A stretch of 64,000 nt of DNA from Streptomyces gilvus (GCF_022513565.1 NZ_JAKWBE010000002.1:62001-126000); one strand, 5' to 3'. Shown: positions 34,747-44,435, counted from the first letter of the stretch. The notes: generated from the sequence alone by a model not told the origin. Made by a program: numbers and translations.

Positions 34747-35199
34747 ATGCCGGTGACCGGGACAGAGAACAACAGGGCACTGCTCGACCGATTCCACGTG
34801 GCGGTCAACAGCCACGACCCGGGCACGATCGCCCAGGCCATCGACGAGTTCGTCGCGCCCGACGTGGACTTCCACACACCGGTGCCGATGGACGTGACGG
34901 GGGCGCAGGCCCTGAAGCGGGTGTGGGAGGTGCTTCTATGCGCGTATCCCGACATCCACGTGGCGCTGGAGGAGACGGTCGCGCAGGGCGACAAGGTCGT
35001 CGCCCGGAACACGGTGACCGGGACCCACCTCGGCCCCTATCAGGGCCTGGCGCCCACCGGCAGGACCGTCACCTACAGCGAGATCTTCATCTTCCGCTTC
35101 GCCGGCGGACGCATCGCCGAGATCCGGGGCGTGGTCGACGTCCTCACGCAGCTTCGGCAACTCGGCGCCGCAACCGCACCGAGCTCACCGGGTCGCTGA
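34747..35199 (+). CDS. SnoaL-like polyketide cyclase / ester cyclase family protein
   Basis: A 150-residue NTF2-fold protein of the SnoaL ester-cyclase type. Diagnostic segments: NRALLDRFHVAVNSHDPGTI, VDFHTPVPMDVTGAQALKRV, AYPDIHVALEETVAQGDKVV, and TGTHLGPYQGLAPTGRTVTY. Despite the name most members are not part of antibiotic pathways, and none is present here; the substrate is unknown. The ATG follows GAAGGAG with good spacing. It is monocistronic and ends in a hairpin. Confidence 0.85.
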   Translation: MPVTGTENNRALLDRFHVAVNSHDPGTIAQAIDEFVAPDVDFHTPVPMDVTGAQALKRVWEVLLCAYPDIHVALEETVAQGDKVVARNTVTGTHLGPYQGLAPTGRTVTYSEIFIFRFAGGRIAEIRGVVDVLTQLRQLGAATAPSSPGR

Positions 35200-35208
35200 C
35201 CTCGCCCC

Positions 35209-35233
35209 GCCGTCGGCCCGGCGGGCCGACGGC
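35209..35233. terminator. Bidirectional hairpin terminator
   Basis: GCCGTCGGCCC (35209-35219) and GGGCCGACGGC (35223-35233) form a perfect 11-base stem with a three-base loop between convergent genes. Confidence 0.78.
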
Positions 35234-35281
35234 GTCCGGTTCACCTGGCACGCGTGTCACCAACGTCCCGGGAGAACACAT

Positions 35282-36196
35282 CTAGGGCGAGGACTCCGGG
35301 GACCGGCCGGCCCGGCGGGTGAAACGCCGTAGGCCCCGTCGCGTGGGCTTGAGGGGCTTGTCCTCGGGGGCGAGCGGTCCCCGGGCCGCGGTCAGGGCCG
35401 GGGCCGAGGCCGGGGGCGGAACGGACTGGCTGCCTCGTTCGAGCCGGCTCCGCACCGCCTGTGCCATGGCCTGGTGGGACGGTTCGAGCAGCAGCCCCTC
35501 GGCGGACAGCCTCTCCCACATGTGGAGCAGTTCCTGCCCCCGGGTGGCCACCTGACGGTCGTCATCCAGCCGTTGCCAGGCCGCTGTGGCGCGGGCCACC
35601 TCGGGCGCCGCCCGGTTGAGGTCGGTGCGGCAGCGGATGCGGGCGACGGTCAGTGCCAGGACGGTGGAGAGCATGTAGTCGCCCCGCAGATAGGCGAGGT
35701 AGGCCTCGATCGCCCGTGCCTCCAGCGAGAGGTCGTCCTCCGCTCCCCTGCGCAGCGTGAGGTGCTCCCGCAGCGCCCTGGCGAGGACGTACGCCGCGTG
35801 CATCTCCTCGCGCTGCGCGTGCTGGATGATCCGCTCGACCCGGGCCAGCGGGGGGAACGCCTCCTCCTCCGCGGCGGTGCGCTCGCGCCCCGGCGGCAGG
35901 TCCTCCTCGTCGCCGATGGTCCGGCTCGAGCCGTCGGGGTACACCCGAAGACGTGCCACCTGTTGCACGGTGCGGTCGATGACCGTGGCCGCCACCGGGG
36001 CCCCCAGTGTGCGGGCGAACATGGCGATGGCGTCGAGGATCGCCTCGTTGGGCTGTCGGGTGCCGGCCATCTCCAGCAGATGGCCGTTGACCACCGTCGA
36101 CCCGTCCTCGGCCACATAGGCGTCGAGACGGATCAGCGGGGGTGCGCCGAGCGCGGGCAGGTTTCCCTGGTCACGGGGTGTAGGTGAGTGGGACAT
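35282..36196 (-). CDS. Hypothetical protein, helical with basic tail
   Basis: A 304-residue protein that I do not recognise. Residues about 15-110 look alpha/beta (LIRLDAYVAEDGSTVVNGHL, ATVIDRTVQQVARLRVYPDG). The rest is helical (VERIIQHAQREEMHAAYVLA, ALTVARIRCRTDLNRAAPEV), ending in a Pro/Arg-rich basic tail. There is no signal peptide or membrane helix. The ATG at 36196 starts four bases after the NlpC/P60 stop, with GGAG about ten bases upstream, so the two genes are probably co-transcribed and the protein may act in the same process. Confidence 0.65.
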   Translation of the reverse strand: MSHSPTPRDQGNLPALGAPPLIRLDAYVAEDGSTVVNGHLLEMAGTRQPNEAILDAIAMFARTLGAPVAATVIDRTVQQVARLRVYPDGSSRTIGDEEDLPPGRERTAAEEEAFPPLARVERIIQHAQREEMHAAYVLARALREHLTLRRGAEDDLSLEARAIEAYLAYLRGDYMLSTVLALTVARIRCRTDLNRAAPEVARATAAWQRLDDDRQVATRGQELLHMWERLSAEGLLLEPSHQAMAQAVRSRLERGSQSVPPPASAPALTAARGPLAPEDKPLKPTRRGLRRFTRRAGRSPESSP

Positions 36197-36200
36197 CCGC

Positions 36201-37268
36201 TCAGGCTCCGGGGCGCACGACACCGAGGACGGGCATGGACGCGGCCGGCGCGGTCGTGACCGTGCGTCCGGGCCGCGGGGCGTGGACGATCTGCCCGCCC
36301 CCGATGTACATGCCCACGTGGGTGGCGTCGCTGAAGTAGATGATCAGGTCTCCGGGGCGCGCGGACGAGAGGCTGACCCGGGTCAGTCCCTGCCACTGCG
36401 CCTGCGAGGTACGGGGTATGGGGTGCCCGGCGGCCGCCCACGCCGTGGAGGTCAGTCCCGAGCAGTCGTACGAGGACGGGCCGACGGCGCCCCACACGTA
36501 CGGTTTGCCGATCTGCGCCATCGCGAAGTCGACCGCCTTCGCGGCCGCTCCCGTCGCCCTGGTCCTGCCGCCGGAGGCATCGGGGCCCGTCCACTCGGAC
36601 TTGGCCTTCTGCGTCTCCTCCTTCTCCAACTGGGCGAGTCTGCGGGTCTGTTCCTTCTTCAGTCCCGCCTCGATCCGCTCGGCCGCGGCGATCTTCTCCT
36701 CGATCTTCCGCTGGGCGGCGGCCTGGTCGGCGCGGCTGTGCTTCAGCTCCCGCAGTTTCCGCGCGGCGGCGTCGGTCTGCCGGGTCAACTCGGCTCGGGC
36801 GGTTTCCTGGCTCTCGGAGACGTTGACCAGGTTCCGCATGGCCTGGCGGGCCTGGGACGCCTCGTCCAGGGCCCGGTCGGGGTGGTCGCCGAGCAGGAGC
36901 TGGATGCCCGTGGCGTCCAGGTCTCCCCCGCGGTACTGGGTCCGGGCGGCCGCGCCGGCGAGGTCGTGCAGATCGTCGACCCGGCTCTCCGTGCGGGCCA
37001 GGTTTCTGCGGAGCGAGGTCAGCCGCTTCGCCTGCTCGGTGGCCTTCTGGTCGGCGGTGTTGTAGGCCTCGGTGGCCACCTCCGCCGCGCGGTAGAGGGC
37101 GTTCAGTTCGGTGTGGATGTCCTCGATCGACTTGTCGTTCTGGGGGTCGGGTTCATTCGGGGCCGCGTAACTCGGGCTCGGTAACAGGGTGATCGCACAG
37201 ACGAGGGCCGCTGACACGGCCCGGCTCCGCAGCTGTCTGCCGCCGGTCGACACGTTCATCAACTCCAT
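36201..37268 (-). CDS. Secreted NlpC/P60 (C40) peptidoglycan peptidase
   Basis: A protein of up to 355 residues that cleaves cell-wall peptides outside the membrane. A signal peptide (RSRAVSAALVCAITLLPSPS ending YAA) is followed by a long coiled coil (about 45-225). The C-terminal NlpC/P60 domain carries the catalytic Cys in SSYDCSGLTSTAW, His in DATHVGMYIGGG and the third polar residue in QIVHAPRPG. This is the RipA/CwlO-like architecture. Start codons at 37268 (ATG), 37259 (ATG) and 37253 (GTG) are all in frame; GGAG at 37263-37266 favours the last two. It is upstream of and probably co-transcribed with the 304-residue gene. Confidence 0.88.
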   Translation of the reverse strand: MELMNVSTGGRQLRSRAVSAALVCAITLLPSPSYAAPNEPDPQNDKSIEDIHTELNALYRAAEVATEAYNTADQKATEQAKRLTSLRRNLARTESRVDDLHDLAGAAARTQYRGGDLDATGIQLLLGDHPDRALDEASQARQAMRNLVNVSESQETARAELTRQTDAAARKLRELKHSRADQAAAQRKIEEKIAAAERIEAGLKKEQTRRLAQLEKEETQKAKSEWTGPDASGGRTRATGAAAKAVDFAMAQIGKPYVWGAVGPSSYDCSGLTSTAWAAAGHPIPRTSQAQWQGLTRVSLSSARPGDLIIYFSDATHVGMYIGGGQIVHAPRPGRTVTTAPAASMPVLGVVRPGA

Positions 37269-37534
37269 GTTCAGAGGTCGCGTGCAGGCGGCTCAGACGG
37301 ACGACACGCCCTTCGCGATCCCCAACCCGGGTCCCGCGCGGGGCCGTTCGAGCCTCGAACACATTACCTTCCTCCGAAACACCGGCCTCGTGGATCCCCG
37401 GCGTGTCAGCCCGCCCCCTGGCGAGAACGCGTCGAGCCGCCGTACCGGCAGGTGACCGGTATCGACGGCTCTTCGCGCACTGCGGTTCCCGGGGGAAACC
37501 CCCGGCACCCTGTGCGGGAACGGCGACCGTACAA

Positions 37535-39145
37535 CTATTGAACGTTCACCGATGAAGATGGCGTCACGGAGGTGAGCGAAGTGCTCGGGGGCGTCGAACT
37601 CGGCGGAGACGAGCTGTCGTTGGCGGTGGGTGTCGGTGAGGAGGTGGGAGTGTTCGTGACCGGTGTCGCCGGGGCCTGGCTCGCCGAAGGTGACGCGGTG
37701 CTCGGTGCCACGGTCGGGGACGCACTGTTCGCGGGACTGGACGACGGCGGCGTCTGGCCGAGCGGCACGAGCACGGCGTCGGTCACCAGACCGCCCGCGT
37801 CCGTCGTGAGACCGACGGGGTTCGCGACGCCGAGGAGCCGGTCGCAGCCGAGGTTGGTGAAGGACTGGTTCGCCCGTGAGGCCAGGAATCCGAACAGGTT
37901 GGGGGCCGTTGCGGGGTCGGGTGAGGGCGCGTTGGTGAAGAACGCCTTGTCCTTGAAGACACGCTGGACTCCGGCGGCGTCGCCGAAGAGGGTGCTGCAG
38001 AAGGCCTTTCCGTCTCCGCCGTGGCCGGGGCCGACCGGGGGCATGTCGACGCCGGCGCGGTAGAGGTCGGTCTTGCGGACGCTGGTGCGGTCGTCGACGA
38101 GGGTCATGGGGTCGTTCTGCGGGACGAGCGCGATCGGGGCCCGCTGACGGGCCGCGGCGGACAGCTCGTCCAGGGGCAGGGCCGAGGAGGCCTGGCCGTC
38201 GCTGGACTGGTTGGGCGCGGTGAAGGGGGTGCAGCCCAGAGCCGGGTCGATGAAGTGGGTCAGCAGGAGGTTGTCGCTGCCGTTGGTCAGGTCCGTGAAC
38301 GACGCGCCGCCCGAGCCCGCGTTGCCGTGCGCGGCCTTGCGCAGGGCCGCCCTGCTCGCGGCGTTGTTCTGGGCTATGCGGCCCTGTGCGTCGGCGAGGT
38401 AGTGGGTGACCACGTTGTCGCTTCCGTCCTGGTCCACGACCGAGAAGTCCCGGGTGGTCGGACAGGGCCGCCCGTCCCTGGCGGTCCCGAGCGCGGGGAC
38501 TGCGAGGTGTTTCTTGGCGGTCTGGGCGTTGGCGGCGCGGAAGAAGGCGGGGGCGTTGCAGTAGGCGAACTGGCCGAAGACGGATCCGGGCACGCCGTTG
38601 ACGCACCTGCCCTCGGCGAGGCTGCCGCCGCTCGACTTGAGGGTGAGCTGGTCGCCGTTGAAGCCGAACCACACGCCGACCGTCGATCCCTTCGGCACGG
38701 TGGGCCGGACGGTGGGTGCGGCCGGCTTCGTTCCCTTGTCGATCACCAGCGGGTCATAGACGGTCAGTTTGCCGCTTCTGGTCACGATGGCCGCTTCGAC
38801 GAACGCCGCCTGGTCGGGATTGGCCTCGTGGCAGGGGCCCTTGCCGGGGTCCGTGGCGACGAGCTTGTAGGGCGTGGCCAGGCCTCGGGCGGTGAGCGGG
38901 TGGCTGGGCACCACCAGCGTGCAGTTCGGATCGGGCGCGGCGTCCTGCGCCGGCTGTGCGGCCGTCTTCGTATCGGCCTGTGCCTGCTGGTGGTGGCCGG
39001 CGCCCGCGGCGAACACCGATCCGGCCACGACGGCCAGGATCACCGGCCCCCCGATGACGGCGAGCGACCACTTCGACCGGGCTCGACGTCTGGCGTGATC
39101 ACGCCGTGCGGTATGCGGTGACTGTATCGGGTTCCTCGAAGGCAC
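37535..39145 (-). CDS. Large secreted or membrane-anchored protein, unrecognised
   Basis: A 536-residue exported protein. A basic N-terminus (TARRDHARRRARSKWS) precedes one membrane helix/signal anchor (LAVIGGPVILAVVAGSVFAA). The exported part has regularly placed cysteines (DPNCTLVVPSHPLTARGLAT, KGPCHEANPDQAAFVEAAIV, GRCVNGVPGSVFGQFAYCNA, ALGCTPFTAPN, AFCSTLFGD, LGCDRLLG), likely in disulfides. The tail of about 75 residues is Ser/Thr/Pro-rich, as in surface-exposed linkers. I recognise it only as a conserved actinobacterial type without known function. The GTG at 39145 has AAGGAG seven bases upstream. Confidence 0.72.
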   Translation of the reverse strand: MPSRNPIQSPHTARRDHARRRARSKWSLAVIGGPVILAVVAGSVFAAGAGHHQQAQADTKTAAQPAQDAAPDPNCTLVVPSHPLTARGLATPYKLVATDPGKGPCHEANPDQAAFVEAAIVTRSGKLTVYDPLVIDKGTKPAAPTVRPTVPKGSTVGVWFGFNGDQLTLKSSGGSLAEGRCVNGVPGSVFGQFAYCNAPAFFRAANAQTAKKHLAVPALGTARDGRPCPTTRDFSVVDQDGSDNVVTHYLADAQGRIAQNNAASRAALRKAAHGNAGSGGASFTDLTNGSDNLLLTHFIDPALGCTPFTAPNQSSDGQASSALPLDELSAAARQRAPIALVPQNDPMTLVDDRTSVRKTDLYRAGVDMPPVGPGHGGDGKAFCSTLFGDAAGVQRVFKDKAFFTNAPSPDPATAPNLFGFLASRANQSFTNLGCDRLLGVANPVGLTTDAGGLVTDAVLVPLGQTPPSSSPANSASPTVAPSTASPSASQAPATPVTNTPTSSPTPTANDSSSPPSSTPPSTSLTSVTPSSSVNVQ

Positions 39146-39380
39146 AGGCCTGCTCCTTGCGTTCCGGATCGGGCGCCAGAGACGTTAACAGCGGCCTTCT
39201 GGACAACTCACAGCACTTTGCCAACGAAATTCCTGGTCATAATGATCAGCAAGTATTCGACTGCGGCTTGATTGCATCAGTGAGTAAGGAGGTTGAGCCC
39301 GTGCCACCGGGGGCTTTCATGAGCGACGCGAAGTGGGAAAGCGCACAAAATTTGCAGGCGCATACTTTCGTTGCCCGGAT

Positions 39381-40079
39381 TCATTTCCCGCCGCCGAACG
39401 CCTCCTTCCTGATCACCTCGAAAATGCCGGGAACGCCTTCCGTGGTGCGGACATCGACGAATGCGCGCGGATGAAGGTCACCGGTCGCCTCACGCAGGAG
39501 CGCGTCGCCCAGGTCCGCGCGTGAGGTGAACCGGCCGGGCAGGCGGGAGGTGGCGACCCGGTAGTCGCTGACGGTTTCCGCGTCGAAGAGGCCCGCAGGC
39601 CTCAGGACCGTCCAGGTGCGGTCGCTGTCGCACACGATCCGCTCCATGCGCCGCATGTCGTCGTACACCGTGCGTCCGACGGTGCGCGCGATGAGGGGTT
39701 CGAGCACCGTGCGAAAGAAGAAGGTCTCGCCGGGCGCGGGCACGTCGAAGAGCACGGTCGAGCTCACGCAGACCAGGCGCCGGACGCCGTGCTTCGTCAT
39801 GGCCCGGGTGATGTGGGTGATGCCGTCCGAGTACACGCTGACCGGACCACGGGTGTACGGCGTCCCGAGCACCGAGATCACCGCCTCCTGCCCCTCGACC
39901 GACCGTTCGACGGCGACGGGGTCGAGCACGTCCGCGCCGAGGACCCGCACGGACGGATGACGCAGCGGGAAGTCCGCGGGGTGCCGGGTGACCGCGGTGA
40001 CGGTGTGCCCTTCGGTGAGCGCTCGCCCGGTCACCTGCCGGCCGGTCGGTCCGTTCGCGCCGAATACGACGATATTCAC
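39381..40079 (-). CDS. NAD(P)H-binding atypical SDR (NmrA/YwnB-like)
   Basis: A 232-residue nucleotide-binding protein: NIVVFGANGPTGRQVTGRAL (Rossmann turn), HPSVRVLGADVLDPVAVERS, GVRRLVCVSSTVLFDVPAPG and RTWTVLRPAGLFDAETVSDY. These resemble flavin-reductase or quinone-sensing atypical SDRs. The GTG at 40079 has AGGAAAGGGG upstream. It lies 63 bases downstream of the TetR gene on the same strand, so the two are likely co-transcribed and TetR may control both. The 235-base gap on its far side is the most AT-rich part of the window. Confidence 0.82.
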   Translation of the reverse strand: MNIVVFGANGPTGRQVTGRALTEGHTVTAVTRHPADFPLRHPSVRVLGADVLDPVAVERSVEGQEAVISVLGTPYTRGPVSVYSDGITHITRAMTKHGVRRLVCVSSTVLFDVPAPGETFFFRTVLEPLIARTVGRTVYDDMRRMERIVCDSDRTWTVLRPAGLFDAETVSDYRVATSRLPGRFTSRADLGDALLREATGDLHPRAFVDVRTTEGVPGIFEVIRKEAFGGGK

Positions 40080-40142
40080 GTTCGTTCCCCTTTCCTCTCA
40101 CCTGAGAGGAGTTCGGGGCGGCGAATGTGACGTCCCGGCGGG

Positions 40143-40886
40143 TCAGGTTTCCGGAGCGAGGCAGGACGGACGGGGGCCGGCCGTCGGGGGCGGGTCGGCG
40201 AGGCAGGCGGCGGCGCGTTCCGGGCCGACGAAGGGGGCCAGGACGGAGTACGTCAGACCGGGCAGCAGGGCGGGCAGTTCGGCGGTCCGGCCGGCCGCGA
40301 TCCGCCGGTATATCGCGGAGTACACCCCGCCGACGACCATGTCGATCAACTCCTCGGCGGGCACTGGGAGTTCGAGCTCGGGCAGGTCGGTGAAGAAGTA
40401 CCGGAAGCGGGCCAGCAGCGCCTCGCGCGCCTCCCGGCCGGCGGGGCCGACCGCGTCGATCTCCACGATGGCCATGGCGGCGAAGGCCGGCGCCTGAGCC
40501 AGGATCCCGAGCAGCGCGCCGAGCCCGGCGCGTACCCGGTTGGGCCAGTCCGCGCCCTGGGCGTGCGCCTCCTCCATGGCGGAGAAGACCAGGGAGGTGC
40601 CGTGGTGGTGGGCGGCGAGGAAGGCGTCCTCCTTGCCCTTGAACAGCTCGTAGAAGACCGGCCGGGTCACGCCCGCCGCCGTACAGATGTCGCTGACCCG
40701 CGTGCGGGCGTAGCCGACCTGGGCGACGGTGCGGACGAAACCGTCCAGGAGCCGGTCACGCTGGTTGGCGGCGACCACCTCGGGCGCGGCACGACGCGGC
40801 CCCCGCCGCAGCGAGCGCTCGGGGTCGCGTCCCGTGCGGGTACCGGGCAGCACCAGCGCGGGCGGCACCGACGGCGCTTCTGCCAT
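40143..40886 (-). CDS. TetR-family transcriptional regulator
   Basis: A 247-residue TetR regulator with an unusually long, basic N-terminal extension (about 40 residues) before the DNA-binding domain: RDRLLDGFVRTVAQVGYART, RVSDICTAAGVTRPVFYELF and KGKEDAFLAAHHHG. The effector-binding domain is all-helical. The recognition helix is typical. The ATG at 40886 has GGAAGGA upstream. It is divergent from a secreted-protein gene and sits just upstream of an SDR gene on the same strand. A candidate operator lies about 60 bases before the start. Confidence 0.88.
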   Translation of the reverse strand: MAEAPSVPPALVLPGTRTGRDPERSLRRGPRRAAPEVVAANQRDRLLDGFVRTVAQVGYARTRVSDICTAAGVTRPVFYELFKGKEDAFLAAHHHGTSLVFSAMEEAHAQGADWPNRVRAGLGALLGILAQAPAFAAMAIVEIDAVGPAGREAREALLARFRYFFTDLPELELPVPAEELIDMVVGGVYSAIYRRIAAGRTAELPALLPGLTYSVLAPFVGPERAAACLADPPPTAGPRPSCLAPET

Positions 40887-40943
40887 GCCACCACGTCCTT
40901 CCTCGCGAACTTCCGTGCAGCGCCTTGACGTTGAATACCCGTC

Positions 40944-40965
40944 AGGTTTACAACCTTCACAGGTT
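40944..40965. promoter_or_regulatory. Candidate TetR operator (AGGTT/AACCT half-sites)
   Basis: Three alternating half-sites, AGGTT (40944-40948), AACCT (40952-40956) and AGGTT (40961-40965), form two overlapping dyads upstream of the TetR gene. The 303-base divergent region 40887-41189 holds no gene that I can support. Confidence 0.45.
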
Positions 40966-41189
40966 TTCCACTCGCGCGGACCTGCGGTGCAGACCGCTGG
41001 AGCCGTCAGTCTCACGCACCCGCAAGGCCGCAACAAGAGCCCCGGCATCCCGTACGCCGGGTCAGCACCCGCACCGGTCCGCCGTTCCCTCCCTCCGGGA
41101 GCGGCCGTGCGCGGGTCGTCGCCTCCACATCCCCTTGGCGGAGGCGACGGCCCGCTCTCTTCGCCACCCCCCGTACCAGAGGACCTGCC

Positions 41190-41852
41190 ATGCGCAGACA
41201 CACCGTCGTCGCCATAGCCGCCACCGCCGCCCTCGCGGGCCTGACGTTCCTCCCGGCCACCGCCGCCTCCGCGGACAGCGCCGTGCTCACCTACGGCAGC
41301 GCGGGCGGCAACGCCGTCGCCGTCGGCGATGTCATCACCGGCTCACTGGCCGGCGGCACCAAGGCCTCCCTCGCCACCAGCAACGGCGGCAGCTCCGGCA
41401 TCACCTGCACCGGCTCGACGCTCTCCGCCACCGTGACCGACAACCCGGCCGCCCCGGGCACCGCCACCGAGTCCGCGACGGCCCAGACCTTCACCGGCTG
41501 CACCAGCAACGTCTTCGGCGTCACCGGGGTGCGCAGCATCACCGTCAACGGCCTGCCCTACACCACCTCCGCCGCCTCCGACGGCAGCGTCACCGTGTCC
41601 CCGGCCGCGGGCGGCAGCATCCAGACCACCGTGGTCCTCTCCACCCTGCTGGGCTCCGTCACCTGCGTCTACCAGGCCCCCAGCCTCTCCGCGGTGAGCT
41701 CCAACGACTCCAACAGCCTGACCTTCACCAACCAGGCCTTCACCAAGGTCTCCGGTTCCGGGCTGTGCAACGCCAACGGCTACTTCTCGGCCTCCTACGC
41801 CCCCCTGGTCGACAGCAGCGTCAGCGGCTCCCCCGCCGTCTACACCAACTGA
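41190..41852 (+). CDS. Secreted Ser/Thr/Gly-rich protein, unrecognised
   Basis: A 220-residue exported protein with a Sec signal peptide (RRHTVVAIAATAALAGLTFL ending ATAASA). The mature chain is mostly beta-strand with small polar residues and four cysteines (GITCTGSTLSATVTDNP, FTGCTSNVFGVTGV, LGSVTCVYQAPSLSA, SGLCNANGYF) that could form two disulfides. Such proteins are widespread in Streptomyces with no defined role. The ATG follows AGAGGA. It is divergent from the TetR gene and ends before a strong hairpin. Confidence 0.8.
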   Translation: MRRHTVVAIAATAALAGLTFLPATAASADSAVLTYGSAGGNAVAVGDVITGSLAGGTKASLATSNGGSSGITCTGSTLSATVTDNPAAPGTATESATAQTFTGCTSNVFGVTGVRSITVNGLPYTTSAASDGSVTVSPAAGGSIQTTVVLSTLLGSVTCVYQAPSLSAVSSNDSNSLTFTNQAFTKVSGSGLCNANGYFSASYAPLVDSSVSGSPAVYTN

Positions 41853-41954
41853 CCGAGGTCGAGGGCGCTCGCCGGTCCTGGCCGGCGGGCCCCCTCACCC
41901 GCCAACCCTGGGCGCCGTAGTCGCGAAGTCCATCACGACCTCCGTCGTGCCGCA

Positions 41955-41987
41955 CCGGGGGCCCGGGAAACCGTCCCGGGCCCCCGG
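41955..41987. terminator. Bidirectional 14-bp hairpin before htpG
   Basis: CCGGGGGCCCGGGA (41955-41968) and TCCCGGGCCCCCGG (41974-41987) are exact complements with a five-base loop, between the convergent secreted-protein gene and htpG. Confidence 0.88.
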
Positions 41988-41999
41988 CACGCAACCGCG

Positions 42000-43907
42000 T
42001 CACCGCAGGGAACGCTCCAGCCGCTCCGCCACCAGCTTCACGAAACGCGCCGGCTCCTTCGGCCGGCCGCCCTCCGCGAGAACGGCCAGACCGTGCAACA
42101 GGTCGGCGGATTCGGCGAGTTCGCTCCGGTCCTCGCTCCCCTGGAACGCCTGGTTCATCCCCTGCACGAGCGGATGAGCCGGGTTGAGTTCCAGGATCCG
42201 CTTCGTCGGCGGCACCTCCTGGCCCATCGCCCGGTACATCTCCTCCAGCGCCGGGGTCAGATCGTGGGCGTCGGAGACGACACAGGCCGGGGACACCGTC
42301 AGCCGCGCGGACAGCCGGACGTCCTTCACGTCGTCCGCCAGTTGCTCCTTCATCCAGCCCAGCAGCCCGGCGTACTCCTCGGCCTGCTTCTCCCGCTCCT
42401 TCTCGGCCTGTTCCTCGCCCTGCCCATCGAGGTCGATCTCCCCCTTGGCGACGGACCGCAGCCGCTTGCCCTCGAACTCGCCGACGGCGTCGACCCACAC
42501 CTCGTCCACGGGGTCGGTCAGCAGCAGCACCTCGACGCCACGGGCCCGGAACGCCTCCATGTGCGGGGAGTTCTCGAGGCTCTGCCGGGACTCACCGGTC
42601 ATGTAGTAGATGTCGTCCTGGCCGTCCTTCATCCGCTCCACGTACTCCTGGAGCGTGGTCGCCCCCTCCTCGGCGTGCGTGCTGGCGAACGAGGCCACGG
42701 CGAGCAGGGCGTCGCGGTTGTCGGGATCGCCGAACAGCCCCTCCTTCAGCACCGCCCCGAACTCCCGCCAGAACGTGGCGTACTTCTCGGGAGCGTTGGC
42801 CTTCATCTCCTTGACCGAGGACAGCACCTTCTTGGTCAGCCGACGCTGGATCATCCGGATGTGCCGGTCCTGCTGGAGGATCTCGCGGGAGACGTTGAGC
42901 GAGAGGTCCTGCGCGTCGACGACCCCCTTGACGAAGCGGAGGTACGGCGGCAGCAGCGCCTCGCAGTCGTCCATGATCAGCACGCGCTTGACGTACAGCT
43001 GCAGACCGCGCCGGAAGTCCCGGGTGAAGAGGTCGTGCGGAGCGTGCTCCGGCAGGAACAGCAGGGCCTGGTACTCGAAGGTGCCCTCGGCCTGGAGGCG
43101 AATCGTCTCCAGGGGGTCGCGCCAGTCATGGCTGACGTGCTTGTACAGCTCGTGGTACTCGTCCTCGGAGACCTCTTCCTTCGCACGTGCCCACAGCGCC
43201 TTCATCGAGTTCAGCGTCTCGGGCTCGGAGGTCTCCTCGCCGTCGTCCCCCGCCCCGTTCGGCACGAGCCGGATCGGCCAGGTGATGAAGTCCGAGTACC
43301 GCTTGACGATCTCCTTGATCTTCCACACCGAGGTGTAGTCGTGCAGCTGGTTCTCGGGGTCGGCCGGCTTGAGGTGGAGCGTGACGGCGGTCCCCTGCGG
43401 CACGTCGTCCACTGTCTCCAGGGTGTACGTCCCCTCACCGCGCGACGACCAGCGCGTACCGGTGCTCTCCCCCGCGTGCCGGGTCACCAGGGTCATCTCG
43501 TCGGCCACCATGAAGCCGGAGTAGAAACCGACGCCGAACTGCCCGATCAGCCCCTCGGCGCCCGCCGCGTCCTGGGCCTCCTTGAGCTCCTGCAGGAAGG
43601 CGGCCGTACCCGAGTTGGCGATGGTGCCGATGAGCCGGCCGACCTCGTCGTACGACATTCCGATGCCGTTGTCCCGGACGGTGAGCGTGCGCGCGTCCGG
43701 GTCGACTTCGATCTCGATGTGCGGGTCGCTGGTGTCCGCCCCGAGGCTGTCGTCCCGCAGCGCGGCCAGACGCAGCTTGTCCAGCGCGTCGGAGGCGTTG
43801 GAGACCAACTCCCTCAGGAAGACGTCCTTGTTCGAGTACACCGAGTGGATCATCAGCTGCAGCAGCTGACGGGCCTCAACCTGGAACTCAAACGTTTCGG
43901 TCGGCAT
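42000..43907 (-). CDS. htpG: Molecular chaperone HtpG (Hsp90)
   Basis: A 635-residue ATP-dependent cytoplasmic chaperone. The N-terminal GHKL ATPase has [60 protein letters not shown] and [15 protein letters not shown]. The middle domain has [36 protein letters not shown] with the catalytic Arg, and [20 protein letters not shown]. The C-terminal dimerisation domain includes [15 protein letters not shown]. Length and all motifs match the family. The ATG at 43907 ([11 protein letters not shown]) is chosen. No CIRCE or HAIR-type heat-shock repeat was seen upstream; 43908-44207 holds no other gene. Confidence 0.97.
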
Positions 43908-44207
43908 GGTTCGCGTACCCCTCACAGGTCCCTGGTCGCCGATGCGGACGAAAGCCACTGTGACGCGCCCCCGGCCCGGGGTCGAGGAATCCCGGCCCGG
44001 GCCACCCGACCCTGCCGATGCCTTCCTGACCGCCCTGTCGGCCCGTCCACGCGCTCGGCGACTCCACCCGCCCGACGGCGACGATTCGGCGTCCTTCGGG
44101 AAGGATCTTACGTCCAGCGGACACCGCGAGACCCTGGTCCCGCCGCCTGCAGCCGTCACTCGGTCCCTGATGGCAGACCGGCTCGCCCAGCGAGTCGCAG
44201 GGGGATG

Positions 44208-44433
44208 TCACCGAAAGTCGCCCAGGCACCGGCCGAGCGACCGAAGCCAGGAGAGGAGGGCAGCGCCGTCGGCTTCGACCCCGTCGGCGAGATGGGTGCC
44301 GAGTGTCCTGGCTGCGTGGACGTGTCCGGGCGTGTCGTCGATGAACAGAGCCTCAGCGGGACGGGCACCGATACCGCGGAGGGCCGCCGCGTGGATGTGG
44401 GGTGATGGCCCGTCGGTCCGTGCGGGTGGCAGG
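44208..44433 (-). pseudogene. HAD-superfamily hydrolase, C-terminal fragment
   Basis: A frame with no start codon encodes PSPHIHAAALRGIGARPAEA, LFIDDTPGHVHAARTLGTHL and ADGVEADGAALLSWLRSL. This is the motif III/IV end of a subfamily IA HAD phosphatase (Pro for the usual Lys-Pro-Asp, then the paired Asp of FIDDTPGHV). The first half with the catalytic DxDxT is missing; in frame a stop lies about 15 codons upstream of PSPHIH. It is a decayed remnant. Confidence 0.7.
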
Positions 44434-44435
44434 CG

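Noticed and set aside
37539..37548. TGAACGTTCA palindrome resembling a LacI operator
   Set aside because: It lies in the last codons of the secreted-protein gene (Val-Asn-Val-Gln), far from any promoter, so chance is more likely.
39106..39474. 122-residue plus-strand frame in the AT-rich gap
   Set aside because: It overlaps the starts or ends of two minus-strand genes and has mixed codon bias. An AAGGAGG near 39290 precedes a GTG, but the frame is antisense to the SDR gene.
43908..44100. Heat-shock operator (CIRCE or HAIR) upstream of htpG
   Set aside because: No TTAGCACTC or CTTGAGT-type inverted repeat is visible in the upstream region.
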